From: a bacterium | GTDB lineage: Bacteria; Patescibacteriota; Minisyncoccia; Minisyncoccales; JAGMAB01 | Direction of reading: 5' to 3' | Length of the DNA stretch: 14,867 nucleotides | Assembly: GCA_030643665.1 (NCBI GenBank) | Contig: DAOWKS010000004.1 | Coordinates: 1-14,867, forward strand | Shown here: piece after piece, positions 1 to 6,725 of the stretch | Position numbering within the stretch: position 1 is the first letter of the stretch | Layout of the letters: every line of letters begins with the position of its first letter | Made by a program: the position numbers and the translations under genes | The notes under the pieces: generated by a model | What the model saw: only the letters and a program-made list of their open reading frames with translations | Told to the model about the DNA's origin: nothing | The model's database searches: none

Positions 1-437
1 AATTGAGGCGAAGTATTATCTCTAAAATAAGGATGAGTAGGAGAAACCAAAGTTGGCAAAATAAGAATTTTTGTATCTTGATTTATCTCTATTCCTCCTA
101 ATAATTCAATGTTTTTCTCAATTGCTTCCAAAATATCGTATTTTATCCGCCAGACAGCTACTGCGTTTTTATCTGAGCTTTTTTCAATATCAAAATCTTC
201 TCCGATTTTGTACTCCTTAATGCTTTTATGCGCCCATTTGTTTCCTTTTTCATCTTCTAACAACAAAATAAAATAAGGCGTTTTTGGATGAAGCAGGGTA
301 GGAATAATTGTTTTACAAACCCCGATTACTTTGGCTTTTTGGCTGCTCCTAACCCGTTCCAATTCCAAAAAACAATCCGGACATTTTTCAATCGGATACT
401 GCCAAACTTTTTTACATTTTGGGCATTTGTAAAACAT
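1..437 (-). CDS. Zinc-ribbon/OB-fold (DUF35-like) protein running into a DUF362-like segment, partial
   Basis: The frame is open from an ATG at 437 to the window edge, giving 145 codons of a longer protein. Residues 1-25 form a rubredoxin-like zinc ribbon with C5xxC8 and C19xxC22. Residues 30-85 resemble the OB fold of DUF35 proteins, which partner thiolases and HMG-CoA synthase in archaea. From about residue 95, the pattern (aromatic-rich lead, EAIEKNIELLGGI, then ILILPTLVSP) looks like the start of a DUF362 domain, whose usual counterpart is a GGI...VLIKPN stretch. No Shine-Dalgarno sequence precedes the ATG, but a good promoter ends about 20 bases upstream. A thiolase gene lies 0.7 kb away on the same strand but in a separate transcript. 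The zinc ribbon is clear; the OB and DUF362 assignments rest on pattern recognition and the C-terminus is not visible. Confidence 0.6.
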   Translation of the reverse strand, partial: MFYKCPKCKKVWQYPIEKCPDCFLELERVRSSQKAKVIGVCKTIIPTLLHPKTPYFILLLEDEKGNKWAHKSIKEYKIGEDFDIEKSSDKNAVAVWRIKYDILEAIEKNIELLGGIEINQDTKILILPTLVSPTHPYFRDNTSPQ

Positions 438-464
438 AAAAAATCGCTACTCATAGAATAGCAA

Positions 465-493
465 ATTATGATTTGAAAAACAACACTTGACAA
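465..493 (-). promoter_or_regulatory. Promoter of the zinc-ribbon gene
   Basis: On the minus strand there is a -35 box TTGTCA (493-488), a 17-base spacer and a -10 box CATAAT (470-465). Each box matches the sigma-70 consensus at 5 of 6 positions. The predicted start near 458 leaves a leader of about 20 bases before the ATG at 437. The -35 overlaps the plus-strand -35 of the next gene. Confidence 0.5.
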
Positions 494-515
494 ATTTGAT
501 AAGATATGCTTTACT
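487..515 (+). promoter_or_regulatory. Promoter of the 134-residue hypothetical gene
   Basis: A consensus -35 box TTGACA lies at 487-492. With a 17-base spacer the -10 would be TTTACT (510-515), a weak match. The box shares five bases with the opposing minus-strand -35, so the two promoters probably compete for polymerase or share control. Confidence 0.4.
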
Positions 516-598
516 TTTAAGTAGAAGATGAAAGAAGTATTTCTTATTTTATCTTCTCCCAATTATTTGGGTAAAAAAAGAGAGGTGAAGAAAAAAAA

Positions 599-1003
599 AT
601 GAGTGAGGGAATAAAAAAATTGGTTGGAGAGATTGGAAGAGTAGCAAAGGAAGAAAAGCAAAAGGAAGAAAAAGAATGGAAAGAAAAGGAAGATATCATA
701 AATGGTATCTACCTGGCAATTAAAGAAGTTAGAGACGATCGAGTGATAGAGATTAAAGTAGAAAATGAGAAAAGCAGATTGAGAATAACAAAAAATTCTT
801 TATCTGTCGGCAGTGGTGATAATTTTTCGCCATTGGTATCCACCGATTTAGAAGGAGATGAAACGGACATAGAAGTAGCAGTGAAAAACCAAATAAGGCT
901 GAATATAGTGGAAAAAAAGGGAAGTGTTGTGAGAAAACTATGGCTAAAAGCCATAGAAGAGATAGAAAAAGGAGCCGGGAAAGTACAAATAAGAGCGGTA
1001 TAA
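599..1003 (+). CDS. Hypothetical protein with charged N-terminal helix
   Basis: The gene encodes 134 residues that I do not recognise. Residues 1-35 are dominated by Lys and Glu and should form a long helix or coiled coil. Residues 40-115 alternate hydrophobic and charged residues as in a small alpha/beta domain, and the rest is a Lys/Glu-rich helix ending near the C-terminus. There is no signal peptide, membrane segment or cysteine. It is one of the few genes here with a Shine-Dalgarno-like sequence, AGAGGTG at 581-587, about 11 bases from the ATG. It has its own promoter and a hairpin terminator, so it is a single-gene transcript lying between two minus-strand genes. A real gene is well supported by the signals at both ends; its function is unknown. 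Confidence 0.7.
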   Translation: MSEGIKKLVGEIGRVAKEEKQKEEKEWKEKEDIINGIYLAIKEVRDDRVIEIKVENEKSRLRITKNSLSVGSGDNFSPLVSTDLEGDETDIEVAVKNQIRLNIVEKKGSVVRKLWLKAIEEIEKGAGKVQIRAV

Positions 1004-1027
1004 TTTTCTTTCTTTTCTTTAAAATAA

Positions 1028-1076
1028 GGGACGAAAGTTGAATTCATATTGAATACAACTCTCTCGTCCTGTTTTT
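1028..1076 (+). terminator. Intrinsic terminator after the hypothetical gene
   Basis: GGACGA (1029-1034) pairs with TCGTCC (1064-1069). After a small internal loop, GTTG plus ATTCA pair with TGAAT plus CAAC, with one A-A mismatch. TTTTTT follows at 1072-1077. On the minus strand the flank is only moderately T-rich, so the hairpin may also end thiolase transcription, but less efficiently. Confidence 0.8.
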
Positions 1077-1127
1077 TATTCTAAAATGAAATTTATGACA
1101 AAATCGTGCGATCGTCCAATTTTGTCA

Positions 1128-2249
1128 TTAGGATTTTTTAAGTATATGAACTATTACGCTGCCGCCGGCGCCGCCAATATTATGGCACAAGCCAATTTTG
1201 GGATTATTTTTTACCTGTCTTTCTTTACATTTCCCTCGCAGTTGATTGGTAATTTCATAAATCTGCGCGAGTCCGGTTGCTGAAATCGGATGTCCTTTAG
1301 CTTTTAAACCGCCTGAAACATTAACCGGCAATTTTCCATTCAAATTAACCATACCTGTTCTTATTAAATCCTTGCCTTTCCCAATTTCGGCAAAGCCCAA
1401 ATCCTCATAAGAAAAAAGTTCTACTGAAGTAAAAGCGTCGTGGACTTCCGCCACATCAATTTGTTCCGGTTTAATTCCTGCCTGTTTATACGCTTGCTGA
1501 GCCGCGAGACGGGTTGCCTTAAAATGAGTAAGAATCTGCCTGCCAAAAGTTAAAAGATAATCTGTGGCAAAGCCGGAGCCAATAATTTCAATGTCAGTTT
1601 TTTCTTGGGATAAAATTGCGGCGGCTCCTCCGTTCACTGAAAGAGAACAATCAAACAAACGAAAAGGCGAAGCAATTATCGCTGAGTTTTTTATTTTTTC
1701 CAGAGAAACCGGCCTTTTATAATAATACGCTTTTGGATTTAAAACAGCGTTTTCATGGTTTTTGAAAGCAATTAAAGCCAAATCATCTTCTGTCGCGCCA
1801 TATTTTCTCATATATTGCTGGGCAACCAAAGCATTTTGCACCGGAAAAATCATTCCCTCTGTTTGTTCAATATCTCTCTCCGCGGCTGATAAAATCCAAT
1901 CAACGGTCACCTCGCTGCGATTATCAACTAATTTTTCGCCGGCCACAACCAAAACATTTTTAAGATTTAAATGATTAGCAGTCCATAAGGCAAGTCCGCC
2001 GCCGCTGCAAACCGAAGGCGTCTCAATAATCGGCACATTTGTTTTGAATAAATCAGACACAAGAGAGATTTTATGGGTCTGGTGTTCGCCGCCGGCCGCG
2101 CTGGAAACAGTGCTCAAAACAATTGCGTCAATGTCAGAAATTTTCATTTTCGCGTCTTCCAACGCCTCTATTGCCGCGTCAAAAGCAAACCGCCACCAGG
2201 GTTTCTGAGAATAATTAAATTTTGTCATTCCAACGCCTTTAATATACAT
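1128..2249 (-). CDS. Archaeal/SCPx-type thiolase (acetyl-CoA acetyltransferase family)
   Basis: This 373-residue thiolase belongs to the SCP2/archaeal branch, which condenses or cleaves acyl-CoA thioesters. In archaea the enzyme makes acetoacetyl-CoA for the mevalonate route. The nucleophile is C81 in a PSVCSGGG context. H270-D-A-F is the second-half motif, KGHPISATG (318-326) carries catalytic H320, and C355-HNIGGAGG holds the second active-site Cys. Length and motif order are full-size for the family. It is the last gene of the minus-strand block, 126 bases after uppS. No Shine-Dalgarno sequence precedes the ATG. The archaeal enzyme normally needs a DUF35 zinc-ribbon/OB partner, and a protein with that N-terminus is encoded at 437-1. 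Family membership is certain; the mevalonate role is inferred because HMG-CoA synthase is not in the window. Confidence 0.9.
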   Translation of the reverse strand: MYIKGVGMTKFNYSQKPWWRFAFDAAIEALEDAKMKISDIDAIVLSTVSSAAGGEHQTHKISLVSDLFKTNVPIIETPSVCSGGGLALWTANHLNLKNVLVVAGEKLVDNRSEVTVDWILSAAERDIEQTEGMIFPVQNALVAQQYMRKYGATEDDLALIAFKNHENAVLNPKAYYYKRPVSLEKIKNSAIIASPFRLFDCSLSVNGGAAAILSQEKTDIEIIGSGFATDYLLTFGRQILTHFKATRLAAQQAYKQAGIKPEQIDVAEVHDAFTSVELFSYEDLGFAEIGKGKDLIRTGMVNLNGKLPVNVSGGLKAKGHPISATGLAQIYEITNQLRGKCKERQVKNNPKIGLCHNIGGAGGSVIVHILKKS

Positions 2250-2258
2250 AAAATGAAT

Positions 2259-2363
2259 AGCGAAAAGCTAAAAGCGAAAAACGAAAAGCAACAACTTAAA
2301 GTTTAAAATATATTTTATTGTTTTGAATTTTACACTGTTACTTTACACTTTTCTTTTTACACT
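2259..2363. repeat. Short imperfect direct repeats between uppS and the thiolase gene
   Basis: Two runs of simple words fill this spacer. TTTACACT occurs at 2329, 2342 and 2356, spaced 13 and 14 bases apart. Close variants of AGCGAAAA recur between 2259 and 2290. No ORF or clear hairpin is present. They look like slippage-derived intergenic words rather than a defined element. Confidence 0.5.
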
Positions 2364-2375
2364 TTACGCTTTTAT

Positions 2376-3086
2376 TCACTTACCTAATCTTCTTTGTCTT
2401 TTAAGAAAATTCTGGACTGCTTTTTCAAACTCTTCCGGAGAAAAATTCGGGAATAAGGTCTTGGTAAAATAATACTGCGAATTTGCCGTATGCCACATCA
2501 TAAATCCGGCTGAATTATGAGGGTCGCCCTGGCAGCCGGTTCTAATCACCAAATCAACCGGCGGCAGGTCTTTTGTCCATAAAAATCTTTTAATCAGTTC
2601 TCCGGTAATTCTGATTGCTTTTCTTTTGAGCCAGGCAGTAAGTCCTTTTGTCGCTTCCACCATTTCATCTGTGCCGTTATACGCCAAAAGAATGGTTAAA
2701 GAAAATATGTCGTATTTTTCCGTCTTTCTCATTAATTTCTCAATAATTCCTAAAGTTTTGGTTGGAAAAATTCCTTTGAAACGGCCTAAAATTCTAACCC
2801 GGACTTTATTTCTCTGAATTTTGGCGTCTTCAAGCAATCTTTGAAACTCTTTAGTCAGAAATTGAATCAGAAAATTTACCTCTTTTTTAGACCTATTAGT
2901 AAGATTATCATAAGAAGCGGCCCAAAATGTTAAATGAGGGATTTTCATTTCAATGGATTTATCCAAAAGTTTTTCTAATGTTTTTATGCCAACTCTGTGT
3001 CCTTGTTCAGGAGCAATCCCTTTTTCCTTTGCCCACCTCCGATTTCCATCAGGAATTATTGCCACATGATTAATTTGATTTTTCAT
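2376..3086 (-). CDS. uppS: Polyprenyl diphosphate synthase, UppS family (cis-prenyltransferase)
   Basis: The 236-residue protein is a cis-prenyltransferase. Such enzymes add isopentenyl units to farnesyl diphosphate to make undecaprenyl diphosphate, the lipid carrier for cell-wall and glycan precursors. HVAIIPDGNRRWA (7-19) carries catalytic D13 and the diphosphate-binding loop, and GHRVG (29-33) follows. Later motifs diverge. The usual FSxENW is AASYDNL (56-62), the usual YGGRxEI is YNGTDEM (136-142), and the usual RTGGExRxSNF is RTGCQGDPHNSAGF (182-195), with R182 kept and two residues inserted. It lies 49 bases after the DAK2-DegV gene and upstream of the thiolase gene, on one strand. The family is certain; product chain length or substrate could differ from standard UppS. 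There is no Shine-Dalgarno sequence. Confidence 0.88.
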   Translation of the reverse strand: MKNQINHVAIIPDGNRRWAKEKGIAPEQGHRVGIKTLEKLLDKSIEMKIPHLTFWAASYDNLTNRSKKEVNFLIQFLTKEFQRLLEDAKIQRNKVRVRILGRFKGIFPTKTLGIIEKLMRKTEKYDIFSLTILLAYNGTDEMVEATKGLTAWLKRKAIRITGELIKRFLWTKDLPPVDLVIRTGCQGDPHNSAGFMMWHTANSQYYFTKTLFPNFSPEEFEKAVQNFLKRQRRLGK

Positions 3087-3135
3087 AATTTTGAATGTAA
3101 TGAAAAATTAGAAGACAAAATTTTAATTCTTGGGT

Positions 3136-4932
3136 TCATATTTCCTGCCAGGCAGCAAGCAACGTGCCGGGACCGGCCTGGGCGCAAATTACTGCTGGCG
3201 CTAAACTAATAAAAGATACCTCGGCTTTTAATTTTTGTTTTAACATTTTTTTTAATTTTTCCGCGTCGTTAATATTATCGGCATGATTAATTACTACTCT
3301 GATTGTTTTGCCTTGTTTTCTGGCTTTCTGGCTTTCTTTTGATATTTTCTTAAACAACGCTTCAGCCATATCTTTTGCCCAGACAATTCCTGCTTTGGCA
3401 ATAAGACCGTTTTTTATTGCCATCAAAGGATGAAAGCGTAATTTTTTCATTCTTCCAATCCATTTTGCCTGGGATTTAGTCACTCTGCCGCCGGCCTCAA
3501 TCCATTTCGGGTCGTCAAAAATAATATATAAATGTGTCTTGGGAATTAGATTTTTAAGTTCTTTTATAACCTCGCTAATTTCTCTTTGCTCCTGAATTAA
3601 TTCTATTGCCCGCAGAACTAAAAGCGCCTGTCCGGCTGCTGCGGTTAAAGAATCAAAAACAAAAATCCGCTGCGGCTCTTTTACCATTGTTTCGGCCTGC
3701 TTGGCTGAATTATAGCAGCCGGAAAGCTTGGAAGTTATAGTAATACAAAGAATTTTATCAAACTTATTAAGCTGTTTTTCATAAGCGTCTAAATAAGATT
3801 TTGGCGCTGCCTGAGAGGTCTTAGGAAAGGCCTTAATTCCTTGCTTGTCTGCTTCTCGCATTTTTTGATAAATATTCTCGCCCGGTAAATTTTCGCCGGC
3901 TGACCAATCATATTTGGCAAAAGCCAGTTCAATTTGATATTTTTCAATAATCTTTGGCAAAAGCGCGGTAACATCTTCAGTAACAATGCCAATGGAAACT
4001 TTTCTCACTGATTCCTCTCCAGCCACTTCTTTAGCCATATCTTCTTCTCTTAAATTTAGAATTTTTCCGGCTGTGTTAATAACTTTTTTCACTTCGTCCG
4101 GATAATCAGTATGAATATGGATTTTCATTTTATTTCCGTGCCTGACTAAAACCAAAGAATTACCCAGACGATTTAATTTTTCTTTTATTTCTTCATCGCT
4201 TAATTTAGGTTCTTCAATTAAAGCCACTACTTCGTAGCGATTCACAAGAATCTGGACAAATCTTTTAATTTGTTCCGATGGTTTAACTGCCTCGCCCGCC
4301 ATAGCTTTAGCAACAATGGGTTTTTCTTCTTCTAACACATCTAAATAGCTCTCCAAAATCATTAAAAATCCCAAGCCGCCGGCATCAACCACATTAGCTT
4401 TTCTAAAAATTTCCATTTTTTCCCGGGTAGCTAAAAGAGCTTGTTGCGCTTTCTCAATTGCTTTTCTGAAAAGAATAATAATATCTGTTTCTTTGGCTGA
4501 TTCTTTTTTAATGGTTTCTGCGGCTGCTTCAATAACATCTAAAATTGTTCCCTCTACTGGGTTTTGAATTGACTGTCTGGCTTTTTCTTCGCCTTTTTCA
4601 AAAGCCAGGGCTAATTTTTTGGCATCTGTTGAATTTTTATCAAGACAGGGTAAAAATCCAGATAAAAAACCGGTATAAATTACGCCGGCATTGCCTTGAG
4701 CAAAAGCTAATGCTCCGTTCAAAGCAGCTTGGGAAAATTCCTCTAAGTCATTAAAATCCCTGTTTTCAATTGCTTGTTTTATTCCTTTTAAAGTAGCCGC
4801 TAAATTGTTTCCTGTATCCTGGTCAGGAACCGGGAAAACATTTATTTTGTTAATTTGCTCTTTTTCTCTCTCTATTTTTTCATAAGAAGAAAAAATCATT
4901 TTTTTAAACTCCTTTTGAGTTAAATGTTCCAT
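3136..4932 (-). CDS. DAK2-DegV fusion: fatty acid kinase (FakA-like) joined to a fatty-acid-binding (FakB-like) module
   Basis: The 598 residues hold three parts. Residues 5-200 are a DAK2/DhaL kinase domain with the Mg-nucleotide motif VPDQDTGNN (35-43; D37, D39, N43) and VVDAGGLGFL (181-190). Residues 215-300 match the FakA middle domain, with IHIHTD at 271-276. Residues 312-598 are a DegV/FakB domain with TSQAAP (372-377), SKLSG (401-405), GGR (481-483) and AGPG (586-589). In Staphylococcus, FakA phosphorylates fatty acids bound to separate FakB; here one chain could do both. The usual FakB HTGPG reads QAGPG, so the active-site His is Gln585. A strong AAGGAG precedes the internal Met12, but alignment with FakA N-termini supports Met1. 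Neighbours are lipid genes. The domains are clear; activity on fatty acids is inferred. Confidence 0.85.
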   Translation of the reverse strand: MEHLTQKEFKKMIFSSYEKIEREKEQINKINVFPVPDQDTGNNLAATLKGIKQAIENRDFNDLEEFSQAALNGALAFAQGNAGVIYTGFLSGFLPCLDKNSTDAKKLALAFEKGEEKARQSIQNPVEGTILDVIEAAAETIKKESAKETDIIILFRKAIEKAQQALLATREKMEIFRKANVVDAGGLGFLMILESYLDVLEEEKPIVAKAMAGEAVKPSEQIKRFVQILVNRYEVVALIEEPKLSDEEIKEKLNRLGNSLVLVRHGNKMKIHIHTDYPDEVKKVINTAGKILNLREEDMAKEVAGEESVRKVSIGIVTEDVTALLPKIIEKYQIELAFAKYDWSAGENLPGENIYQKMREADKQGIKAFPKTSQAAPKSYLDAYEKQLNKFDKILCITITSKLSGCYNSAKQAETMVKEPQRIFVFDSLTAAAGQALLVLRAIELIQEQREISEVIKELKNLIPKTHLYIIFDDPKWIEAGGRVTKSQAKWIGRMKKLRFHPLMAIKNGLIAKAGIVWAKDMAEALFKKISKESQKARKQGKTIRVVINHADNINDAEKLKKMLKQKLKAEVSFISLAPAVICAQAGPGTLLAAWQEI

Positions 4933-4972
4933 TGGTTTTATTTCAAAACTACTTCAAGATTATATGATTATT

Positions 4973-5018
4973 CCTTAGCGAAGCAAGGTTCTGCCGAGCG
5001 AAGAGAGGCAGGTCCTTA
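4973..5018 (+). repeat. Double-hairpin intergenic repeat, copy A
   Basis: This copy reads, on the plus strand, a hairpin with a CGAAG-type loop, then AAGGTTCT, a second GCC/GGC hairpin with a GCGAAG core, then AGGTCCTTA. The order matches copies B and C read on the minus strand, so A is inverted relative to them. Its last bases supply the stop codon of the membrane-protein gene at 5016. Confidence 0.55.
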
Positions 5019-5666
5019 TTTGAATTTTTCTTCTAACTCTTTCAAAATTTTAGACGCTAAATCTTTTCCTCCCAAACCAAAAGCAATTCCTACTGCCAAA
5101 GCAATCATAGTAGTTACACCGATAAAAATAACCAAAATTAAAGTCGGGACAATATTTAACTGGTAAAGAATAGCCAAAATTACCAAAATCCAAATTGCCC
5201 AAGAAATTCCTTTTCCTAAAAAACGGGAATAAATGATTTTTTCTTTTTCCAAAGTGCCGATGACAATTTTTTGGGAAAAATTAACCAAGAAAACAGCCAC
5301 AATAAAAATCAAAACAGCAATAAAAATATTGTAAAAATAACCAATCACTTTTTCTAAAAAATGGCTTACTTGAAAAAGCCCGACAATTTCCGTGCAAGCC
5401 ATTAAAAACAAGATAACAACAAACCACCTGACTAATTCCCCGAAAATTCTTGATATTGGAATGTGAATATCTATTTTAGTCAGCGCTTCCTGCCAGCCCA
5501 TGCGCTTGAACAAATGATTTAGGCGAATCTTGTCCAGAAAAACATCTACTACTTTTCCAGCAACCTTAGCTGCAAACCAACCAATAAGAAAAACCAAAAT
5601 AGCCCACAAAATCTGAGGCAAAAACCCAATAAAACTTTGTAAAAACGTTGTAAAAATCTCTGACAT
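5016..5666 (-). CDS. Small membrane protein of the MscS-like conserved TM-helix family
   Basis: Using the ATG at 5666, this protein has 216 residues and four or five hydrophobic segments: near residues 12-38, 80-100, 115-140, 155-175 and 180-200. It opens with an amphipathic stretch and FLPQILWAILVFLIGW, typical of conserved-TM-helix proteins related to mechanosensitive channels. It ends with GIAFGLGGKDLASKILKELE, the glycine-rich pore-helix pattern of MscS relatives. The large cytoplasmic beta and vestibule domains of true MscS are absent. A longer frame begins at 5693 and overlaps the stop of the CarS-like gene, giving nine extra residues rich in Tyr; family alignment favours 5666. The overlap suggests coupled translation with the upstream gene. 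It may gate ions in response to tension or only shape the membrane. Confidence 0.75.
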   Translation of the reverse strand: MSEIFTTFLQSFIGFLPQILWAILVFLIGWFAAKVAGKVVDVFLDKIRLNHLFKRMGWQEALTKIDIHIPISRIFGELVRWFVVILFLMACTEIVGLFQVSHFLEKVIGYFYNIFIAVLIFIVAVFLVNFSQKIVIGTLEKEKIIYSRFLGKGISWAIWILVILAILYQLNIVPTLILVIFIGVTTMIALAVGIAFGLGGKDLASKILKELEEKFK

Positions 5667-5686
5667 AATATAATAATAATTATATT

Positions 5687-6235
5687 CTACCATTTAGCTT
5701 TATGCAAGCCAAGTAAGAAGCCGATTCTATTAAAAATTATGTGTAAAAAAAAGGTTAAAATAAAAATAGTAACCCAAATAAATATATCAATTTTCAAAAA
5801 GCACGTCAAGAACAGCGCGGCGCCAAGCACATAATTTGTCTGGTCAAAAGGCAAGAATTTAGCGCCCGGCTTTAATTGCAAGCGGCGTTTAATAAAAGCA
5901 AAAAATAAATCGCCGAAAACAGCGCCGCCGGAAATCAAAAAACCAAAAAGAAAAATGTTGATTTGCTGATAATTAAGAAAAGAAATTTTTTGTATAAAAG
6001 AAAATTGAAAAAGTTCTGCCTGAAGCATAACTGTTAAAATTCCCATCAGCATTGCGAAAATTACTCCGCGCCAGGTTTTGTGGCTTCCTAAAATCGGCTT
6101 AGAGAGAAATTTTTTATTAAAATCAACCGGCTTGCCTAAAAAATCAAAAATCTTAATCCTGGCGATTAAAGGCGGAGTCATATTAGTAAAATACGCAGGG
6201 AGAAAAAAGTATAAGCAAGATAAAATGAATAACAT
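5687..6235 (-). CDS. carS: CDP-archaeol synthase-like (CarS/DUF46) integral membrane protein
   Basis: The 182-residue protein has about five membrane segments. CarS transfers CMP from CTP to an unsaturated ether-lipid phosphate (CDP-archaeol) in archaea and is a distant relative of bacterial CdsA, which makes CDP-diacylglycerol. Motifs seen are NMTPPL near residue 18, KPVDFN (35-40), GSHKTWRG (50-57), GD followed by FIKRRLQLKPG (108-124), and LPFDQTNYVLGA (128-139). These match the family's substrate and metal loops, and the length is normal for CarS and well below CdsA. In many bacteria uppS is followed by cdsA; here a CarS-like gene shares a strand with uppS two genes away, so I infer it fills the CdsA role. 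The lipid substrate cannot be read from the sequence. Its stop overlaps the longer start of the next gene. Confidence 0.82.
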   Translation of the reverse strand: MLFILSCLYFFLPAYFTNMTPPLIARIKIFDFLGKPVDFNKKFLSKPILGSHKTWRGVIFAMLMGILTVMLQAELFQFSFIQKISFLNYQQINIFLFGFLISGGAVFGDLFFAFIKRRLQLKPGAKFLPFDQTNYVLGAALFLTCFLKIDIFIWVTIFILTFFLHIIFNRIGFLLGLHKAKW

Positions 6236-6250
6236 AATTTAAGAAAAAAA

Positions 6251-6297
6251 TAAGAACCTTTCGCTTCGCTCAAGAACCTTGATTACTTCGTAATTAG
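6251..6297 (-). repeat. Double-hairpin intergenic repeat, copy B
   Basis: On the minus strand: ATTAC-GAA-GTAAT hairpin, CAAGGTTCTT, an AGCGAAGCG core, then AGGTTCTTA. It lies between the YraN-like and CarS-like genes. The first stem differs from copy C at two paired positions yet still pairs. Confidence 0.55.
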
Positions 6298-6322
6298 AAA
6301 CATGAAATAATAAAAAGAAAAC

Positions 6323-6715
6323 TCATAAAGAAACAGCGTTTTCAAAATGGGAAATTTCAGATTGATTGTCTGGATTTATTTTAATGGCAATTACATCAAT
6401 CTGCCATTTTATGTCTAAAGGAATCTTGTTTTTTACCAGCCAAACTTCAGATACTTTTATCAATTTTCTCTGCTTGGCAAAATTTACTTTTTCCTCCGGT
6501 AAAATAATAGATTTATATCCGGGTCTAATTCTAATCGTTTTTACCTCAAAAAAACAAAAACTGTCTCCTTTCTTGGCAATAATATCTATTTCTCCCTTTT
6601 GAGGGCTTGATGAAAAACGAAAACAATAATTCCTGTCTAAAATTTTATAGCCCTTGTTTTTCAAATAACTCTCGGCGATTTTCTCGCCCAAATTGCCTGT
6701 TTGCCTTGTGTTCAT
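6323..6715 (-). CDS. YraN/UPF0102 family protein with nuclease-like fold
   Basis: From the ATG at 6715 the protein has 130 residues and begins MNTRQTGNLGEKIAESYL, the standard opening of the YraN family. GEIDIIAK followed by FFEVKT gives the D...ExK pattern of the restriction-endonuclease-like fold, so the putative metal site is intact. YraN proteins are widespread and linked to DNA processing or repair, but their reaction is not settled. The frame is open upstream to 6781; that extension would overlap the NUDIX gene and adds residues unlike the family, so 6715 is preferred. It starts 10 bases after the NUDIX stop, which points to co-transcription. No Shine-Dalgarno sequence is visible. Confidence 0.82.
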   Translation of the reverse strand: MNTRQTGNLGEKIAESYLKNKGYKILDRNYCFRFSSSPQKGEIDIIAKKGDSFCFFEVKTIRIRPGYKSIILPEEKVNFAKQRKLIKVSEVWLVKNKIPLDIKWQIDVIAIKINPDNQSEISHFENAVSL

Positions 6716-6725
6716 ATAGCATTTA

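Noticed and set aside
326..562. Minus-strand 78-codon frame across the divergent promoter region
   Set aside because: It crosses both promoters and overlaps the zinc-ribbon gene in another frame; the zinc-ribbon frame has clear Cys motifs.
1086..1283. Plus-strand reading frame over the end of the thiolase gene
   Set aside because: It lies opposite conserved thiolase motifs (the C355 region and C-terminus) and has no family resemblance or ribosome site.
2073..2306. Plus-strand frame over the start of the thiolase gene
   Set aside because: Opposite-strand shadow of conserved coding sequence running into low-complexity spacer.
2329..2363. Regularly spaced TTTACACT words as a CRISPR-like array
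   Set aside because: The units are only eight bases, spaced 13-14 bases, with A/T-rich filler; no 25-35 base repeats, no unique spacers and no cas genes.
3136..3138. TGA read as glycine (recoded genetic code)
   Set aside because: The TGA ends the DegV domain at the normal family C-terminus, and conserved genes across the window need no TGA as sense.
4899..4932. Alternative start of the DAK2-DegV fusion at Met12 (4899), preceded by AAGGAG nine bases upstream
   Set aside because: FakA-type proteins align through residues 3-11 (LTQKEFKKM matching the usual leading helix), and the AAGGAG also encodes conserved-type Lys-Glu; the longer start fits the family length before VFPVPD.
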